A DNA stretch of 64,000 nucleotides. Source: an uncultured Eggerthellaceae bacterium (lineage in GTDB: Bacteria > Actinomycetota > Coriobacteriia > Coriobacteriales > Eggerthellaceae). Location of the stretch: the NCBI GenBank assembly GCA_934617425.1, contig CAKTUD010000003.1:1-64000 (forward strand). The letters are read 5' to 3'. Positions 41,628 to 50,912 of this stretch are shown here, one piece after another. The translations under genes were made by a program, and so were the position numbers. Every line of letters starts with the position of its first letter. Positions within the stretch are counted from its first letter, which is position 1. The notes below the pieces were generated by a model that was not told the origin of the DNA, ran no database searches, and saw nothing but the letters and a program-made list of their open reading frames with translations.

Positions 41628-44600
41628 ACGTACCGACATCAAGAGCATCCTGGTCATCGGTTCCGGGCCTATCGTCATCGGGCAGGCATGCGAGTTCGAC
41701 TATTCCGGTGCGCAGGCGTGCAAGGTCTTGCGCGAGGAGGGTTATCGCGTCATCTTGGTCAACTCCAACCCGGCGACGATCATGACCGATCCGGGTTTGG
41801 CCGATCGCACCTACGTCGAGCCCATCACGCGTGATTTCGTCGAGAAAATCATCGCCAAGGAGCGTCCCGATGCCTTGCTTCCCACGCTCGGTGGGCAAAC
41901 GGGTCTTAACACCGCGGTTGAGCTTGCCGAAGCGGGCGTGCTCGACAAGTACGGGGTCGAGATGATCGGCTGTGATCTGGCTGCCATTCAGCGAGGCGAG
42001 GATCGCAAGCTCTTCAACGACTGCATGGAGGAGCTTGGCATCGAGACGGCTCGTAGCGGCTATGCCTATTCGGTCGACGACGCGCTGCGCATCGTCGGCA
42101 AGCTTGGGTATCCTGTGGTGCTGCGTCCGTCGTTTACCTTGGGCGGCGCCGGTGGCGGCATAGCGCATGACGAGGATGAGTTGCGGCTCATCGTCTCGCA
42201 GGGTCTCGAGCTTTCTCCCGCCGGCGAGGTTTTGGTCGAGGAGAGCATCGAGGGATGGAAAGAATTCGAGATGGAGGTCATGCGCGATAAGGCCGGCAAC
42301 GGCATCATCGTCTGCTCCATCGAAAATCTCGACCCCATGGGCGTGCATACGGGCGATTCGATTACCGTCGCTCCTGCTCAAACGCTTTCCGATGTCGAGT
42401 ATCAGCGTATGCGCGTGGCATCGCTTGCCATTTTAGAGAAGATCGGCGTCGAGACCGGTGGATCCAACGTGCAGTTTGCCATCAATCCCGAAAACGGCCG
42501 CATGGTCGTCATCGAGATGAACCCGCGCGTCTCCCGCTCGTCCGCGCTTGCCTCTAAGGCAACGGGCTTTCCAATTGCTAAGGCGGCAGCTCGCTTGGCT
42601 GTGGGCTATACGCTCGACGAGATCGTGAACGATATCACCAAGGCGACCCCGGCTTGCTTCGAGCCCACCATCGACTACTGCGTAGTGAAGGTGCCGCGCT
42701 TCGCGTTCGAGAAATTCAAGGACACCGACGATACGCTTTCCACGCGCATGAAGGCAGTAGGCGAGATCATGTCCATAGGCCGTACCTTCGAGGAAGCGCT
42801 TGGGAAGGCGTTGCGTTCGCTCGAGAACGGTCGCAGCGGTTTCGGCGCCGACGGAAAGCAGCCCGCAGCGGCGGCGAAGGAAGACTATCTACCTTTGCTC
42901 AAGCGTCCCACGGCCGATCGCATCTACTATCTTGCCGATGCGCTTCGTGCTGGTTGGAGCGTCGAGGAGATTTGCGAGGTCACGAAGATCGACCCGTTTT
43001 TCGTTGGCTGCATGAGCGACATGGTCGCTGTTCAAGAGGCCCTGCGTGCCATTCCGTTCGATGCGCTCGATGCCGATACGCTGCGCGTGGCGAAAAGCTA
43101 CGGCATCTCCGATGTCGAGATCGCTTGCTTGTGCGGATCAAACGAGCTCGATGTACGCGCCAAGCGCAAAGAACTCGGAGTTCTTCCGTCCTTCAAGACG
43201 GTTGACACGTGCGCAGCCGAATTTCCCAGCAAGACGGCTTATCACTATAAAACCTACGATGCCGCGGAAAGCGAGATCACGCGCAGCGACAAGAAGCGCA
43301 TCATGATCTTGGGCGCGGGTCCCAATCGTATCGGTCAGGGCATCGAGTTCGATTATTGCTGTGTCCACGCAAGCTATGCGCTCGCCGAAGAAGGCTTCGA
43401 GACCATCATGGTCAATTGCAATCCCGAAACCGTCTCCACTGACTACGACACTTCCGATAAGCTCTACTTCGAGCCTTTGACCTACGAAGATGTGATGGAC
43501 ATCATCGATGTCGAGCAGCCCGACGGCGTTATCGTCACCTTAGGCGGTCAAACTCCGCTCAAGCTCGCCAAGCCGCTTGCTGATGCCGGCGTTCCTATCT
43601 TGGGCACTCAACCTGAGGCGATCGACCTTGCTGAGGATCGTGACCGTTTCGCCGCGGTGCTCGACGAGCTGCATATCACCTATCCTGCTTCGGGCGAGGC
43701 GTCTACTTTCGAGGAAGCTGTGCGTGTTGCCGATCAGATCGGTTTCCCGCTGCTGGTGCGTCCGAGCTATGTTCTCGGCGGGCGCGGCATGGCCATCGTC
43801 TACGATGGCGCCCAACTTGAGAAGTACATGGGCGAGGCCGCGAAGATATCGCCCGATCATCCGGTTTATCTCGACCGTTTCCTGGAGGCTGCGGTCGAGG
43901 TCGACCTCGATTGCATTTGCGATGGCGAGCAAGTATATATCGGCGGCGTTCTCGAGCATATAGAAGAAGCGGGCATCCATTCGGGCGACTCGGCCTGCTG
44001 CATCCCTCCGTTCGCGCTGTCCGAATCGCTGGTGCTGCGTTTGCGCAACGTCGCCAAGCAGCTGGCGATGCGTTTGGGCGTCAAAGGCCTTTTGAACATC
44101 CAGTTCGGCGTGAAAGATTCGACTATCTATGTGATCGAGGCGAATCCGCGCGCAAGCCGCACCGTCCCCTTTGTTTCCAAGGCGACGGGTGTGGCTCTTG
44201 CCAAGGCGGCGGCGCGCATCATGGCAGGTGAGAAGATTTCCGACCTGGGGCTTCCGGCCGACGATCGCAGGCTCGATCATTATTCGGTGAAGGAAGCCGT
44301 CATGCCGTTTGGTCGCTTCCCGGGTTCCGATGTCGTTTTGGGGCCCGAAATGAAATCGACGGGCGAGGTCATGGGCATTGCGAACAACTTCCCGTCGGCT
44401 TATGCGAAGACGCAGCTGGCAATCGATTATCAGCTGCCGAAAATCGGCACGGTGTTCGTAAGCGTTGCCGACCGCGACAAGCGCAACATCGTTCCCATCG
44501 TGCGCGATTTCAGCCGGTTGGGTTTCAAGGTGCTTGCCACGGGCGGTACAGCGCAGGCTCTTTCCGCTGCGGGCGTGCCCTGCGAACGCGTTTTGAAGGT

Positions 44601-44865
44601 TCGCGAAGCGCAGCAGCGCACAGATGGGGAAGAAAAGAGCATTCTCGATCTCATCGCCAATGGCGAGGTCGATCTCATGATCAACACGCCGTTCGGGCAC
44701 GAAACGCGTGGCGACGGCTATGAGCTCCGTCTGGCTGCCGTGCGTCACGGCGTGCCTTACGCGACGACGCTTTCCGGTGCTCAAGCGCTTGCGCAGTCGC
44801 TCGAGGTCGTGCGCGAAACCGGCTTGAACATCGTTGCTTTGCAAGATTTCGATCAGTGGGCTTAA
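41620..44865 (+). CDS. carB: carbamoyl-phosphate synthase large subunit
   Basis: This 1081-residue enzyme makes carbamoyl phosphate for pyrimidines (and arginine). The duplicated architecture is clear: IGSGPIVIGQACEFDYSG begins the carboxy-phosphate half and LGAGPNRIGQGIEFDYCC the carbamate-phosphate half, each with an ATP-grasp domain (EMNPRVSRSSALASKATG and EANPRASRTVPFVSKATG). The C-terminal MGS-like allosteric domain starts near 945 (GFKVLATGGTAQAL). The ATG at 41620 has AAGGAGGAG upstream inside carA; a longer frame from 41563 belongs to carA sequence. Confidence 0.96.
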   Translation: MPKRTDIKSILVIGSGPIVIGQACEFDYSGAQACKVLREEGYRVILVNSNPATIMTDPGLADRTYVEPITRDFVEKIIAKERPDALLPTLGGQTGLNTAVELAEAGVLDKYGVEMIGCDLAAIQRGEDRKLFNDCMEELGIETARSGYAYSVDDALRIVGKLGYPVVLRPSFTLGGAGGGIAHDEDELRLIVSQGLELSPAGEVLVEESIEGWKEFEMEVMRDKAGNGIIVCSIENLDPMGVHTGDSITVAPAQTLSDVEYQRMRVASLAILEKIGVETGGSNVQFAINPENGRMVVIEMNPRVSRSSALASKATGFPIAKAAARLAVGYTLDEIVNDITKATPACFEPTIDYCVVKVPRFAFEKFKDTDDTLSTRMKAVGEIMSIGRTFEEALGKALRSLENGRSGFGADGKQPAAAAKEDYLPLLKRPTADRIYYLADALRAGWSVEEICEVTKIDPFFVGCMSDMVAVQEALRAIPFDALDADTLRVAKSYGISDVEIACLCGSNELDVRAKRKELGVLPSFKTVDTCAAEFPSKTAYHYKTYDAAESEITRSDKKRIMILGAGPNRIGQGIEFDYCCVHASYALAEEGFETIMVNCNPETVSTDYDTSDKLYFEPLTYEDVMDIIDVEQPDGVIVTLGGQTPLKLAKPLADAGVPILGTQPEAIDLAEDRDRFAAVLDELHITYPASGEASTFEEAVRVADQIGFPLLVRPSYVLGGRGMAIVYDGAQLEKYMGEAAKISPDHPVYLDRFLEAAVEVDLDCICDGEQVYIGGVLEHIEEAGIHSGDSACCIPPFALSESLVLRLRNVAKQLAMRLGVKGLLNIQFGVKDSTIYVIEANPRASRTVPFVSKATGVALAKAAARIMAGEKISDLGLPADDRRLDHYSVKEAVMPFGRFPGSDVVLGPEMKSTGEVMGIANNFPSAYAKTQLAIDYQLPKIGTVFVSVADRDKRNIVPIVRDFSRLGFKVLATGGTAQALSAAGVPCERVLKVREAQQRTDGEEKSILDLIANGEVDLMINTPFGHETRGDGYELRLAAVRHGVPYATTLSGAQALAQSLEVVRETGLNIVALQDFDQWA

Positions 44866-44877
44866 GGTGGATGCCCT

Positions 44878-45705
44878 ATGACGCAATTGGTTAACGAAAA
44901 CACCAAGCTGCTCTCAAACGAGCAGCTTGGTCCGCGGCTTTATCTCATGAAACTCGAAGCCCCCGTCATTGTCGGAAAGATTCTCCCTGGTCAGTTTGTG
45001 CATATGCGCATTCCCGGAATGGCCGATCATATCCTGCGCAGGCCCTTTTCGGTTTATGCATGGGATGTCGATGCGGGTACGATCGACGTGCTGTATCAAA
45101 CGGTGGGCTTCGGCACCGATCACTTGACCACGATCGAGCCTGACACAGGGCTTGGCGATTCCATCGAGCTCATAGGCCCCATCGGCAGCGCATGGTCCCC
45201 CGTTGTCCACGGTTCCGACGTAAAGGCCGGTAAAGCGCTGATCGTCGGTGGCGGCGCCGGCGCGCCTGCGCTTTTCATGCTGGCCAAACAGCTTAAAGAC
45301 GCCGGTAGCCAGGTCGAAGTCGTTTTGGGTGCGGCAAGCAAGGACATGCTGGTTTGCAAGGATCGTTACGAGGACATGCTGCAAAAGCCCGTTCTCGCTG
45401 CGACTGATGACGGGTCTTTCGGGCGCGCGGGTTTTTGCACGTCGCTGGTCGAGGAAGAGCTCGCCAAATGCGCGCAAGCTGATTTTGCCCCTTATGATTA
45501 CGTTGCGACATGCGGGCCCAACCCGCTTATGCGCATCGTTGCCGACTTGGCAGCGAAAGCCGGTGTGTATTGCGAGGTTTCCACCGAGCGCCGCATGGCA
45601 TGCGGTGTGGGAGCCTGCCTTTCCTGCGTGGTCGATACCACCGAGGGGAAGAAACGCTCCTGCGTCGATGGCCCTATCTTCGATGCGAAGAAGGTGATTT
45701 GGTGA
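44878..45705 (+). CDS. pyrK: dihydroorotate dehydrogenase electron transfer subunit
   Basis: This 275-residue flavoprotein passes electrons from dihydroorotate dehydrogenase B to NAD. The N-terminal FAD domain shows HILRRPFSVYAWD, the NAD part has ALIVGGGAGAPALFMLAKQL, and the C-terminal [2Fe-2S] cluster is bound by Cys242, Cys247, Cys250 and Cys262 (CGVGACLSCVV). Together with the next gene it forms the class 1B enzyme typical of anaerobes and Firmicutes. It begins 12 bases after carB, and its stop overlaps the pyrD start. Confidence 0.94.
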   Translation: MTQLVNENTKLLSNEQLGPRLYLMKLEAPVIVGKILPGQFVHMRIPGMADHILRRPFSVYAWDVDAGTIDVLYQTVGFGTDHLTTIEPDTGLGDSIELIGPIGSAWSPVVHGSDVKAGKALIVGGGAGAPALFMLAKQLKDAGSQVEVVLGAASKDMLVCKDRYEDMLQKPVLAATDDGSFGRAGFCTSLVEEELAKCAQADFAPYDYVATCGPNPLMRIVADLAAKAGVYCEVSTERRMACGVGACLSCVVDTTEGKKRSCVDGPIFDAKKVIW

Positions 45706-46673
45706 TGGAATCGAACACTATCGTCACTGCACAAGGGGTGGTTGCGGCTCCGCGCAAAACCAAGGTTGCCTTGGAGGTCAACTTGGGCGGTCTTGCTATG
45801 AAAAACCCTGTGACCACGGCTTCCGGCACGTTTGCTGCCGGTCGCGAATTCGCCGACTTCGTTGATGTTGCGGCTCTTGGCGCCGTGACCACGAAGGGCG
45901 TGTCCTTGAATGGCTGGGAAGGCAATGCGTCCCCTCGCATCGCCGAGACGCCAAGCGGCATGCTGAATTCCATCGGACTGCAAAATCCTGGAGTACGGCA
46001 CCTGAAGGAAGTTGAGTTGCCATGGCTCGCCGAAGCGGGTGCGACCACCATCGTAAACGTGTCAGGTCATAGTTTTCAAGAATATGTCGACGTTATAAGC
46101 GCCCTTGAGGACGTTTCGAGCGTCGGTGCTTATGAAGTGAATATCTCGTGTCCCAACGTGGACGCTGGCGGCATGAACATGGGCACCAACACAGAAAGCG
46201 TGGAAAAGGTCGTCTCTCTTTGCCGTGCAGCGACCAAGCGCCCGCTTATCGTGAAACTTACCCCCAACGTTACCGATATCACCGAAATCGCGCGTGCGGC
46301 CGTTGCCGCCGGTGCCGATGCTCTTTCGATGATCAACACGCTTATGGGCATGGCTATCGACGCCGAGCGCCAACGCCCTCAGCTGGCTCGTGTGGTGGGA
46401 GGGCTTTCCGGCCCTTGTGTGAAGCCCGTTGCCTTGCGTGCGGTCTGGGAAACGCATAAGGCCGTCGAAGTTCCGATTCTCGGCATGGGCGGCATCAGCA
46501 CGGGAACCGATGCCATCGAATTCATTTTGGCGGGCGCGACTGCCGTTGCGGTCGGCACGGCCAACTTCGTCGATCCCGCAAGCACCGTCCACGTCATCGA
46601 CGGCATCGTCGATTATTGCGAACGCCACGGCGTAAACGACGTCAACGAGCTGAGAGGAGCTCTTAAATGCTAA
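45705..46673 (+). CDS. pyrD: dihydroorotate dehydrogenase B (NAD-linked), catalytic subunit
   Basis: This 322-residue FMN enzyme has the class 1 features LGGLAMKNPVTTASGTFAAG, ETPSGMLNSIGLQNPGV, YEVNISCPNVDAGG (with the catalytic-loop Cys), KLTPNVTDITEIA and VPILGMGGISTGTDAIEF. Pairing with pyrK marks class 1B. It starts at ATG 45705, overlapping the pyrK stop; a GTG three bases upstream is equally possible. A roughly 20-residue N-terminal segment precedes the barrel. The stop lies inside pyrF, a seven-base overlap. Confidence 0.94.
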   Translation: MESNTIVTAQGVVAAPRKTKVALEVNLGGLAMKNPVTTASGTFAAGREFADFVDVAALGAVTTKGVSLNGWEGNASPRIAETPSGMLNSIGLQNPGVRHLKEVELPWLAEAGATTIVNVSGHSFQEYVDVISALEDVSSVGAYEVNISCPNVDAGGMNMGTNTESVEKVVSLCRAATKRPLIVKLTPNVTDITEIARAAVAAGADALSMINTLMGMAIDAERQRPQLARVVGGLSGPCVKPVALRAVWETHKAVEVPILGMGGISTGTDAIEFILAGATAVAVGTANFVDPASTVHVIDGIVDYCERHGVNDVNELRGALKC

Positions 46674-47395
46674 ACGACTTCAATGAAATCCCCGCTCGCG
46701 ACCGCATCATCGTTGCTTTGGACTGCTCTGCCGATCAGGCAATGCGCTTGGCCGATCAGCTTATGGGCAAGGCGAAATGGATCAAAATCGGCATGACGCT
46801 TTATTATGCATGCGGACCTTCGATCATCCATTACATGAAAAAACTCGGCTTCAATGTGTTTCTCGATCTGAAACTGCACGATATTCCTCATCAGATTCAC
46901 GGAGCGGCGTTTTCCGCGGCAACCGAAGGCGCTGACATGATCACTATGCACACCCTTGGCGGCGAGAAGATGCTTGAAGCCGGTCAAGACGGCGTCAACA
47001 AAGCCTGCGAGCTTGTTGGCCGCGAAAAAACCATCACGTTGGGCATCACCGTTCTTACGAGCATGGATGACGAAGCGCTATCTCAGGTGGGTATTCATCG
47101 CAGTGCGGCCGAACAGGTCGATCTTCTTGCCGAAGTTGCGCGCACATCGGGCATCTCGGGCGTTGTCGCATCTCCGCAGGAGGCGTCGATGCTGCGTGAG
47201 TTGCTGGGTCCCGATGCCTATATCGTCACCCCGGGTGTTCGTCCCAAGGGTTCCGATAAGGGTGACCAAAGTCGCGTAGCCACGCCGGCCGAGGCGTTTG
47301 CGGCAGGCGCTTCGCACATCGTCATCGGTCGCCCGATCACTCAGGCAGACAACCCCGCCGAGGCTTTCGAGGCTATTGCTGCCGAGCTCGATTAG
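46667..47395 (+). CDS. pyrF: orotidine 5'-phosphate decarboxylase
   Basis: This 242-residue TIM-barrel enzyme forms UMP. The catalytic Lys/Asp array is FLDLKLHDIP (D-x-K-x-x-D); IIVALDCS starts the barrel and VTPGVRPKGSDKGDQSRVATP forms the phosphate-binding loop and C-terminal signature. GAGAGGAG precedes the ATG. It is the last gene of the operon. pyrE (orotate phosphoribosyltransferase) is not between pyrD and pyrF and was not found in this window; PyrR cannot replace it, so it must be elsewhere. Confidence 0.95.
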   Translation: MLNDFNEIPARDRIIVALDCSADQAMRLADQLMGKAKWIKIGMTLYYACGPSIIHYMKKLGFNVFLDLKLHDIPHQIHGAAFSAATEGADMITMHTLGGEKMLEAGQDGVNKACELVGREKTITLGITVLTSMDDEALSQVGIHRSAAEQVDLLAEVARTSGISGVVASPQEASMLRELLGPDAYIVTPGVRPKGSDKGDQSRVATPAEAFAAGASHIVIGRPITQADNPAEAFEAIAAELD

Positions 47396-47420
47396 CAGGT
47401 TGCCGGCTATCGTTTTTAGC

Positions 47421-47453
47421 GGGCATCTGTTATCGATTCCCTGATAGATGCCC
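47421..47453 (+). other. hairpin downstream of pyrF
   Basis: GGGCATCT (47421-47428) pairs exactly with AGATGCCC (47446-47453), extended by ATC/GAT inside. No T-run follows on the plus strand, so it is not a canonical terminator, but it may still end or protect the pyr mRNA 26 nt past the pyrF stop. Confidence 0.5.
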
Positions 47454-47585
47454 CTATGACATGTGTGTGCCCGTTGTAGTTTCGGGCGAATTTGCAAGGT
47501 TGTAATCGGGTTATGCTAAATTGTGCAAGTCGAAATTCCACCGCATGTGCGGGGTTTCTTACGAATGAATCAAAGGAGCATGACA

Positions 47586-47894
47586 ATGGCAATTCCTCAA
47601 CTCAGCGCCGATGAGCGTAAAGCTGCTCTTGAGAAAGCTAAGGCGGCTCGTATCAAGCGTGCAGAAGTTCGCGATCAGCTGAAAAGCGGCAAGCTCACCG
47701 TCAAGGATGTTCTCGATCAAAAAGATGATCCCGTTATCGGTCGCATGAAAGTTTCCACCCTTATCGAAACCCTTCCAGGTTATGGCAAGGCTAAGTCGGA
47801 AAAGGTCATGAGCGAGTTGCAGATCGCCGAGAGCCGTCGTCTGCGCGGTTTGGGCGCTCGCCAAGAAGCTGCTTTGCTCGAGCGTTTGGCCTAG
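47586..47894 (+). CDS. mihF: integration host factor, actinobacterial type (mIHF)
   Basis: This 102-residue nucleoid protein of the mIHF family has an N-terminal helix rich in Ala/Lys/Arg (LSADERKAALEKAKAARIKR) and an S13-like helix-two-turn-helix core (IETLPGYGKAKSEKVMSEL, then RRLRGLGARQ). It is unrelated to E. coli IHF and is restricted to Actinomycetota, so it is the best taxonomic hint in the window. The ATG at 47586 has AAGGAG seven bases upstream; the ATG at 47580 is too close to it. gmk follows after five bases, the usual mihF-gmk-rpoZ order. Confidence 0.92.
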   Translation: MAIPQLSADERKAALEKAKAARIKRAEVRDQLKSGKLTVKDVLDQKDDPVIGRMKVSTLIETLPGYGKAKSEKVMSELQIAESRRLRGLGARQEAALLERLA

Positions 47895-47899
47895 CATCT

Positions 47900-48472
47900 A
47901 TGCGACGAGGCAATCTGTTTGTGATATCTGGGCCATCAGGTGCTGGCAAAGGCACGCTGGTGGCTCGTCTTTTGCGCGAGGTTCCCGATTCGTGGGTTTC
48001 CGTTTCCGCTACCACGCGCAAGCCTCGTGAAGGCGAGATCGACGGCGTTCATTATCATTTCCTCACGAAAGAAGCCTTTCAAGAGCTTGTCGATAACGAT
48101 GGCTTGCTCGAATGGGCTACGTATTCGGGGAATAGCTACGGCACTCCACGGACTTTCGTCGAGCAGCATATGGCTGCAGGCGAGCAGGTGATTTTGGAGA
48201 TCGAGGTGCAGGGCGCCATGCAGGTGAAGTCGCGCATGCCCCAGGCGCATCTTGTCTTTATCGAGCCTCCTTCTTTGGAAGAGCTCGAGACGCGTCTTCG
48301 CGGGCGAGGTACCGAATCTGAAGAAGATATCGAGAAGCGTCTGGCGACGGCAAAAGTGGAGCTTTCCCGCAAAATGGAGTATGATGTTCGCTTGGTGAAT
48401 GATGACCTTGATCGCGCAAGCGCCGAGCTTGTGAAATTGGTCAACGAATACGCAGAAGGAATACGAGGTTAG
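47900..48472 (+). CDS. gmk: guanylate kinase
   Basis: This 190-residue kinase phosphorylates GMP to GDP. The P-loop is ISGPSGAGKGTLVARLL (about 8-24), the GMP-binding region SVSATTRKPREGEIDGVHYHF follows, and the lid and AIEVQGAMQV-like ILEIEVQGAMQVKS segment are normal. Together with guaA at the other end of the window it supports guanine nucleotide supply. It lies between mihF and rpoZ with five- and six-base gaps. Confidence 0.96.
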   Translation: MRRGNLFVISGPSGAGKGTLVARLLREVPDSWVSVSATTRKPREGEIDGVHYHFLTKEAFQELVDNDGLLEWATYSGNSYGTPRTFVEQHMAAGEQVILEIEVQGAMQVKSRMPQAHLVFIEPPSLEELETRLRGRGTESEEDIEKRLATAKVELSRKMEYDVRLVNDDLDRASAELVKLVNEYAEGIRG

Positions 48473-48478
48473 ATTCAA

Positions 48479-48739
48479 ATGTCCCTGATTGAACCGAAAA
48501 TCGATAAATTGCTTGATGAGACGGATAATGACCGTTTCCTTCTGTGCGCTCTTGCTTCCAAGCGCGCACATGACATCAACGATATGATGCGCGGTCAGCG
48601 TGATCGTGCCGTTCAGCTGCAGACCGCTGTCGAAATCGCTCGCGCTACCAATAAAAAGCCGCTCAGCATCGCCTTTGCCGAGATTGCTCGCGAGGATGTT
48701 TCTTACAATCCCGATTCCATCGACGTGAAGAATCACTAG
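48479..48739 (+). CDS. rpoZ: RNA polymerase omega subunit
   Basis: This 86-residue protein carries the omega signature NDRFLLCALASKRAHDINDMM and the later K-K-P-L-S-I-A-F-A-E-I segment. Omega helps fold and assemble beta-prime. The gmk-rpoZ neighbourhood is widely conserved. The SD GAGG is about ten bases before the ATG. The thiI gene starts eight bases after the stop. Confidence 0.93.
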   Translation: MSLIEPKIDKLLDETDNDRFLLCALASKRAHDINDMMRGQRDRAVQLQTAVEIARATNKKPLSIAFAEIAREDVSYNPDSIDVKNH

Positions 48740-48747
48740 AGTTCGAG

Positions 48748-50040
48748 ATGGCAGAACATCATCAGCGCATTGTTCTCGTGCATTATCACGAGATTGGACT
48801 CAAAGGGCACAATCGTTCGAAATTCGAGATGCGGCTGCTGAAAAACATCGAGGCGCTCCTCGATGGATATCCTATCGTGACTATCCATCGTTTTTCGGGG
48901 CGTCTCGTTGTTTTTCTGCGCGAGGGCACCGGTGCGGAAACGGCGCTCGAGATATCGCGCATCTTGTTGAAGGTGCCCGGTGTTGCTCGCATATCGTGCG
49001 GTTATAAGTGCGAGCGTATACTGGACGTTATGTGCAGTGTCGCGGTGAGCGCGCTTTCCGAGGTCGATGATTTCGAGACATTCAAAGTGGCGGCACGACG
49101 CAACCATACCGATTTCGAAACCGATTCGATGCAGATGAACCAAATCGTCGGTTCTGCTTTATGCGAAGCTTTCCCCGAAAAGAAAGCGAAGATGAAGCAT
49201 CCTGATGTGACCGTCGGTGTCGAAGTGGTGCAAAATGCCGTCTTCATTTACGCGCGAAGCGAACGCGGTGTCGGTGGTTTGCCTGTTGGAAGCTCGGGCA
49301 AGGTGGTGGCGCTTTTGTCGGGCGGCATCGATTCTCCCGTGGCGCTTTGGCGCATCGCACGCCGCGGTGCAGTGTGCATCGGCGTGCATTTCAGCGGGCG
49401 TCCGCAAACCTCTGATGCAAGCGAATATCTAGTTGATGACATCGCTCATGTACTCGAAAAGTCCGGTTGCATCGCTCGTGTGTACGTAGTTCCTTTCGGC
49501 GACTATCAACGGGAGATATCGCTTAAGGTGCCGCCTTCGCTGCGCATCGTCATGTACAGGCGTTTGATGTTTCGCGTTGCCGAGGAGATCGCCCGCCGCG
49601 AGCATGCAGGTGCGCTTGTTACGGGGGAGAGCTTGGGGCAGGTTGCGTCGCAAACGCTTGACAACATCACTTGCACCAACGCTGTTGTGGAGATGCCTGT
49701 TTTCAGGCCGCTTATCGGTACTGATAAGCTTGAGATAATCGAGGATGCGCAAAGACTTGGGACGTTCGAGCTGTCTTCTCAAGATGCGCCTGATTGCTGC
49801 ACCTTGTTCATGCCGCGCAACCCTGAGACCCATGCGAAGCTTGCCGACGTCGAGGCCGCTGAGGCAAGTTTGCCCATTGACGAGTGGGTAGATGCGATTG
49901 CCGATTCTGCCGAACCCCATGATTACGCTTGTCCTGCTTACAAGCCAAAGCGTGTCAAAGGGATTTCGGCGGGGCAAAACGATTCTTCCGCTAGCACCGA
50001 TCAAAAGAAGCTCAGCATAGACGGCGTGCCCGTTGCTTGA
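48748..50040 (+). CDS. thiI: tRNA 4-thiouridine synthase ThiI (no rhodanese domain)
   Basis: This 430-residue enzyme inserts sulfur into tRNA U8 and may serve thiazole synthesis. The ferredoxin-like and THUMP domains cover about 1-165 (VHYHEIGLKGHNRSKFEMRL), and the PP-loop ATPase has ALLSGGIDSPVALWRIARRG with VTGESLGQVASQTLDN. It stops after about 420 residues, so the C-terminal rhodanese domain of E. coli ThiI is absent, as in Bacillus, and a separate cysteine desulfurase would donate sulfur. The last 40 residues are Ser/Lys-rich. A clear terminator follows. Confidence 0.93.
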   Translation: MAEHHQRIVLVHYHEIGLKGHNRSKFEMRLLKNIEALLDGYPIVTIHRFSGRLVVFLREGTGAETALEISRILLKVPGVARISCGYKCERILDVMCSVAVSALSEVDDFETFKVAARRNHTDFETDSMQMNQIVGSALCEAFPEKKAKMKHPDVTVGVEVVQNAVFIYARSERGVGGLPVGSSGKVVALLSGGIDSPVALWRIARRGAVCIGVHFSGRPQTSDASEYLVDDIAHVLEKSGCIARVYVVPFGDYQREISLKVPPSLRIVMYRRLMFRVAEEIARREHAGALVTGESLGQVASQTLDNITCTNAVVEMPVFRPLIGTDKLEIIEDAQRLGTFELSSQDAPDCCTLFMPRNPETHAKLADVEAAEASLPIDEWVDAIADSAEPHDYACPAYKPKRVKGISAGQNDSSASTDQKKLSIDGVPVA

Positions 50041-50072
50041 TTGAGCGCGAGCAATATTTGTTATCTGCACGA

Positions 50073-50104
50073 GAGGGAACGATTTGATTCGTTCTCTCTT
50101 TTTT
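50073..50104 (+). terminator. Rho-independent terminator after thiI
   Basis: GAGGGAACGA (50073-50082) pairs over 10 bp (one G-U) with TCGTTCTCTC (50089-50098), loop TTTGAT, followed by six T. It closes the mihF-gmk-rpoZ-thiI unit. Confidence 0.9.
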
Positions 50105-50221
50105 GTTTGACTCGATGGTAAAACCTGCTGGATGAATACCGACTCCTGTTTGAAATCCCGTTGGTTTTAAATGATATCTCCGTTGGACTCCTTTTTTAAC
50201 ATGCTCTTGAAGGAGGTTTCC

Positions 50222-50908
50222 ATGAGTGGTTATCGCGAGGATTCACTTGATTTGATACGGGAAAAGCTTTCTTTCGGGAAACATTCTCCCATTGCTGTTA
50301 CGGCAGTCGTTCTCGTACTTGTTTTGCTTTTGGTTGCTGTGGTCGTGTTTCTTTTCAAGGGCGCAAGCACGCCTTCTTTCGTCGTCGAAAAGTCATCGAC
50401 GACAAGCTCGTTTGATAGCGGCGATAGCAAAGCAAATGAAGGGTCGACTCATGACCAAAAGAGCATATCGGTGCATGTCGCCGGTTGCGTTTTAAATCCG
50501 GGGATGTACAGCATCGCAGAAGGTGCGCGTGTAAACGATGCGATTGAGCTCGCGGGTGGCTTTAACGATGACGCGGATCAAGATCGAATCAACTTAGCTC
50601 GCGTTTTGTCCGATGGCGAGCAGATAGTCGTTCCATCTAAAAACGATTCGTCGGGAAATGGCGGCGCGTCTGCGGATTCCCCCGAAAGCGCCACGGGCGT
50701 TTCTGTGACAATTTCCAAGGTGAACGTGAACACTGCGGATGCCGCTGAACTCGATGCGATACCAGGGGTTGGGCCATCGCTTGCGAAAAAGATAGTGTCG
50801 GATCGCGACGCGAACGGTCCTTTCAAAAATATCGATGAACTCGCGCGGGTTTCAGGAATCGGCGATAAAAAACTTGAAGGCATGCGCGAATACGTGACGG
50901 TTGGCTGA
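50222..50908 (+). CDS. comEA: competence protein ComEA
   Basis: This 228-residue protein binds DNA for uptake. One membrane segment (about 24-46) anchors it with the rest outside; a Ser/Asp-rich linker follows. A SLBB domain (SVHVAGCVLNPGMYSIAEG, about 82-145) precedes a low-complexity Ser/Gly spacer and a C-terminal helix-hairpin-helix domain (KVNVNTADAAELDAIPGVGPSLAKKIV, then LARVSGIGDKKLEGM). AAGGAGG lies five bases before ATG 50222. It overlaps or abuts comEC, the DNA channel. Confidence 0.93.
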   Translation: MSGYREDSLDLIREKLSFGKHSPIAVTAVVLVLVLLLVAVVVFLFKGASTPSFVVEKSSTTSSFDSGDSKANEGSTHDQKSISVHVAGCVLNPGMYSIAEGARVNDAIELAGGFNDDADQDRINLARVLSDGEQIVVPSKNDSSGNGGASADSPESATGVSVTISKVNVNTADAAELDAIPGVGPSLAKKIVSDRDANGPFKNIDELARVSGIGDKKLEGMREYVTVG

Positions 50909-50912
50909 GGGC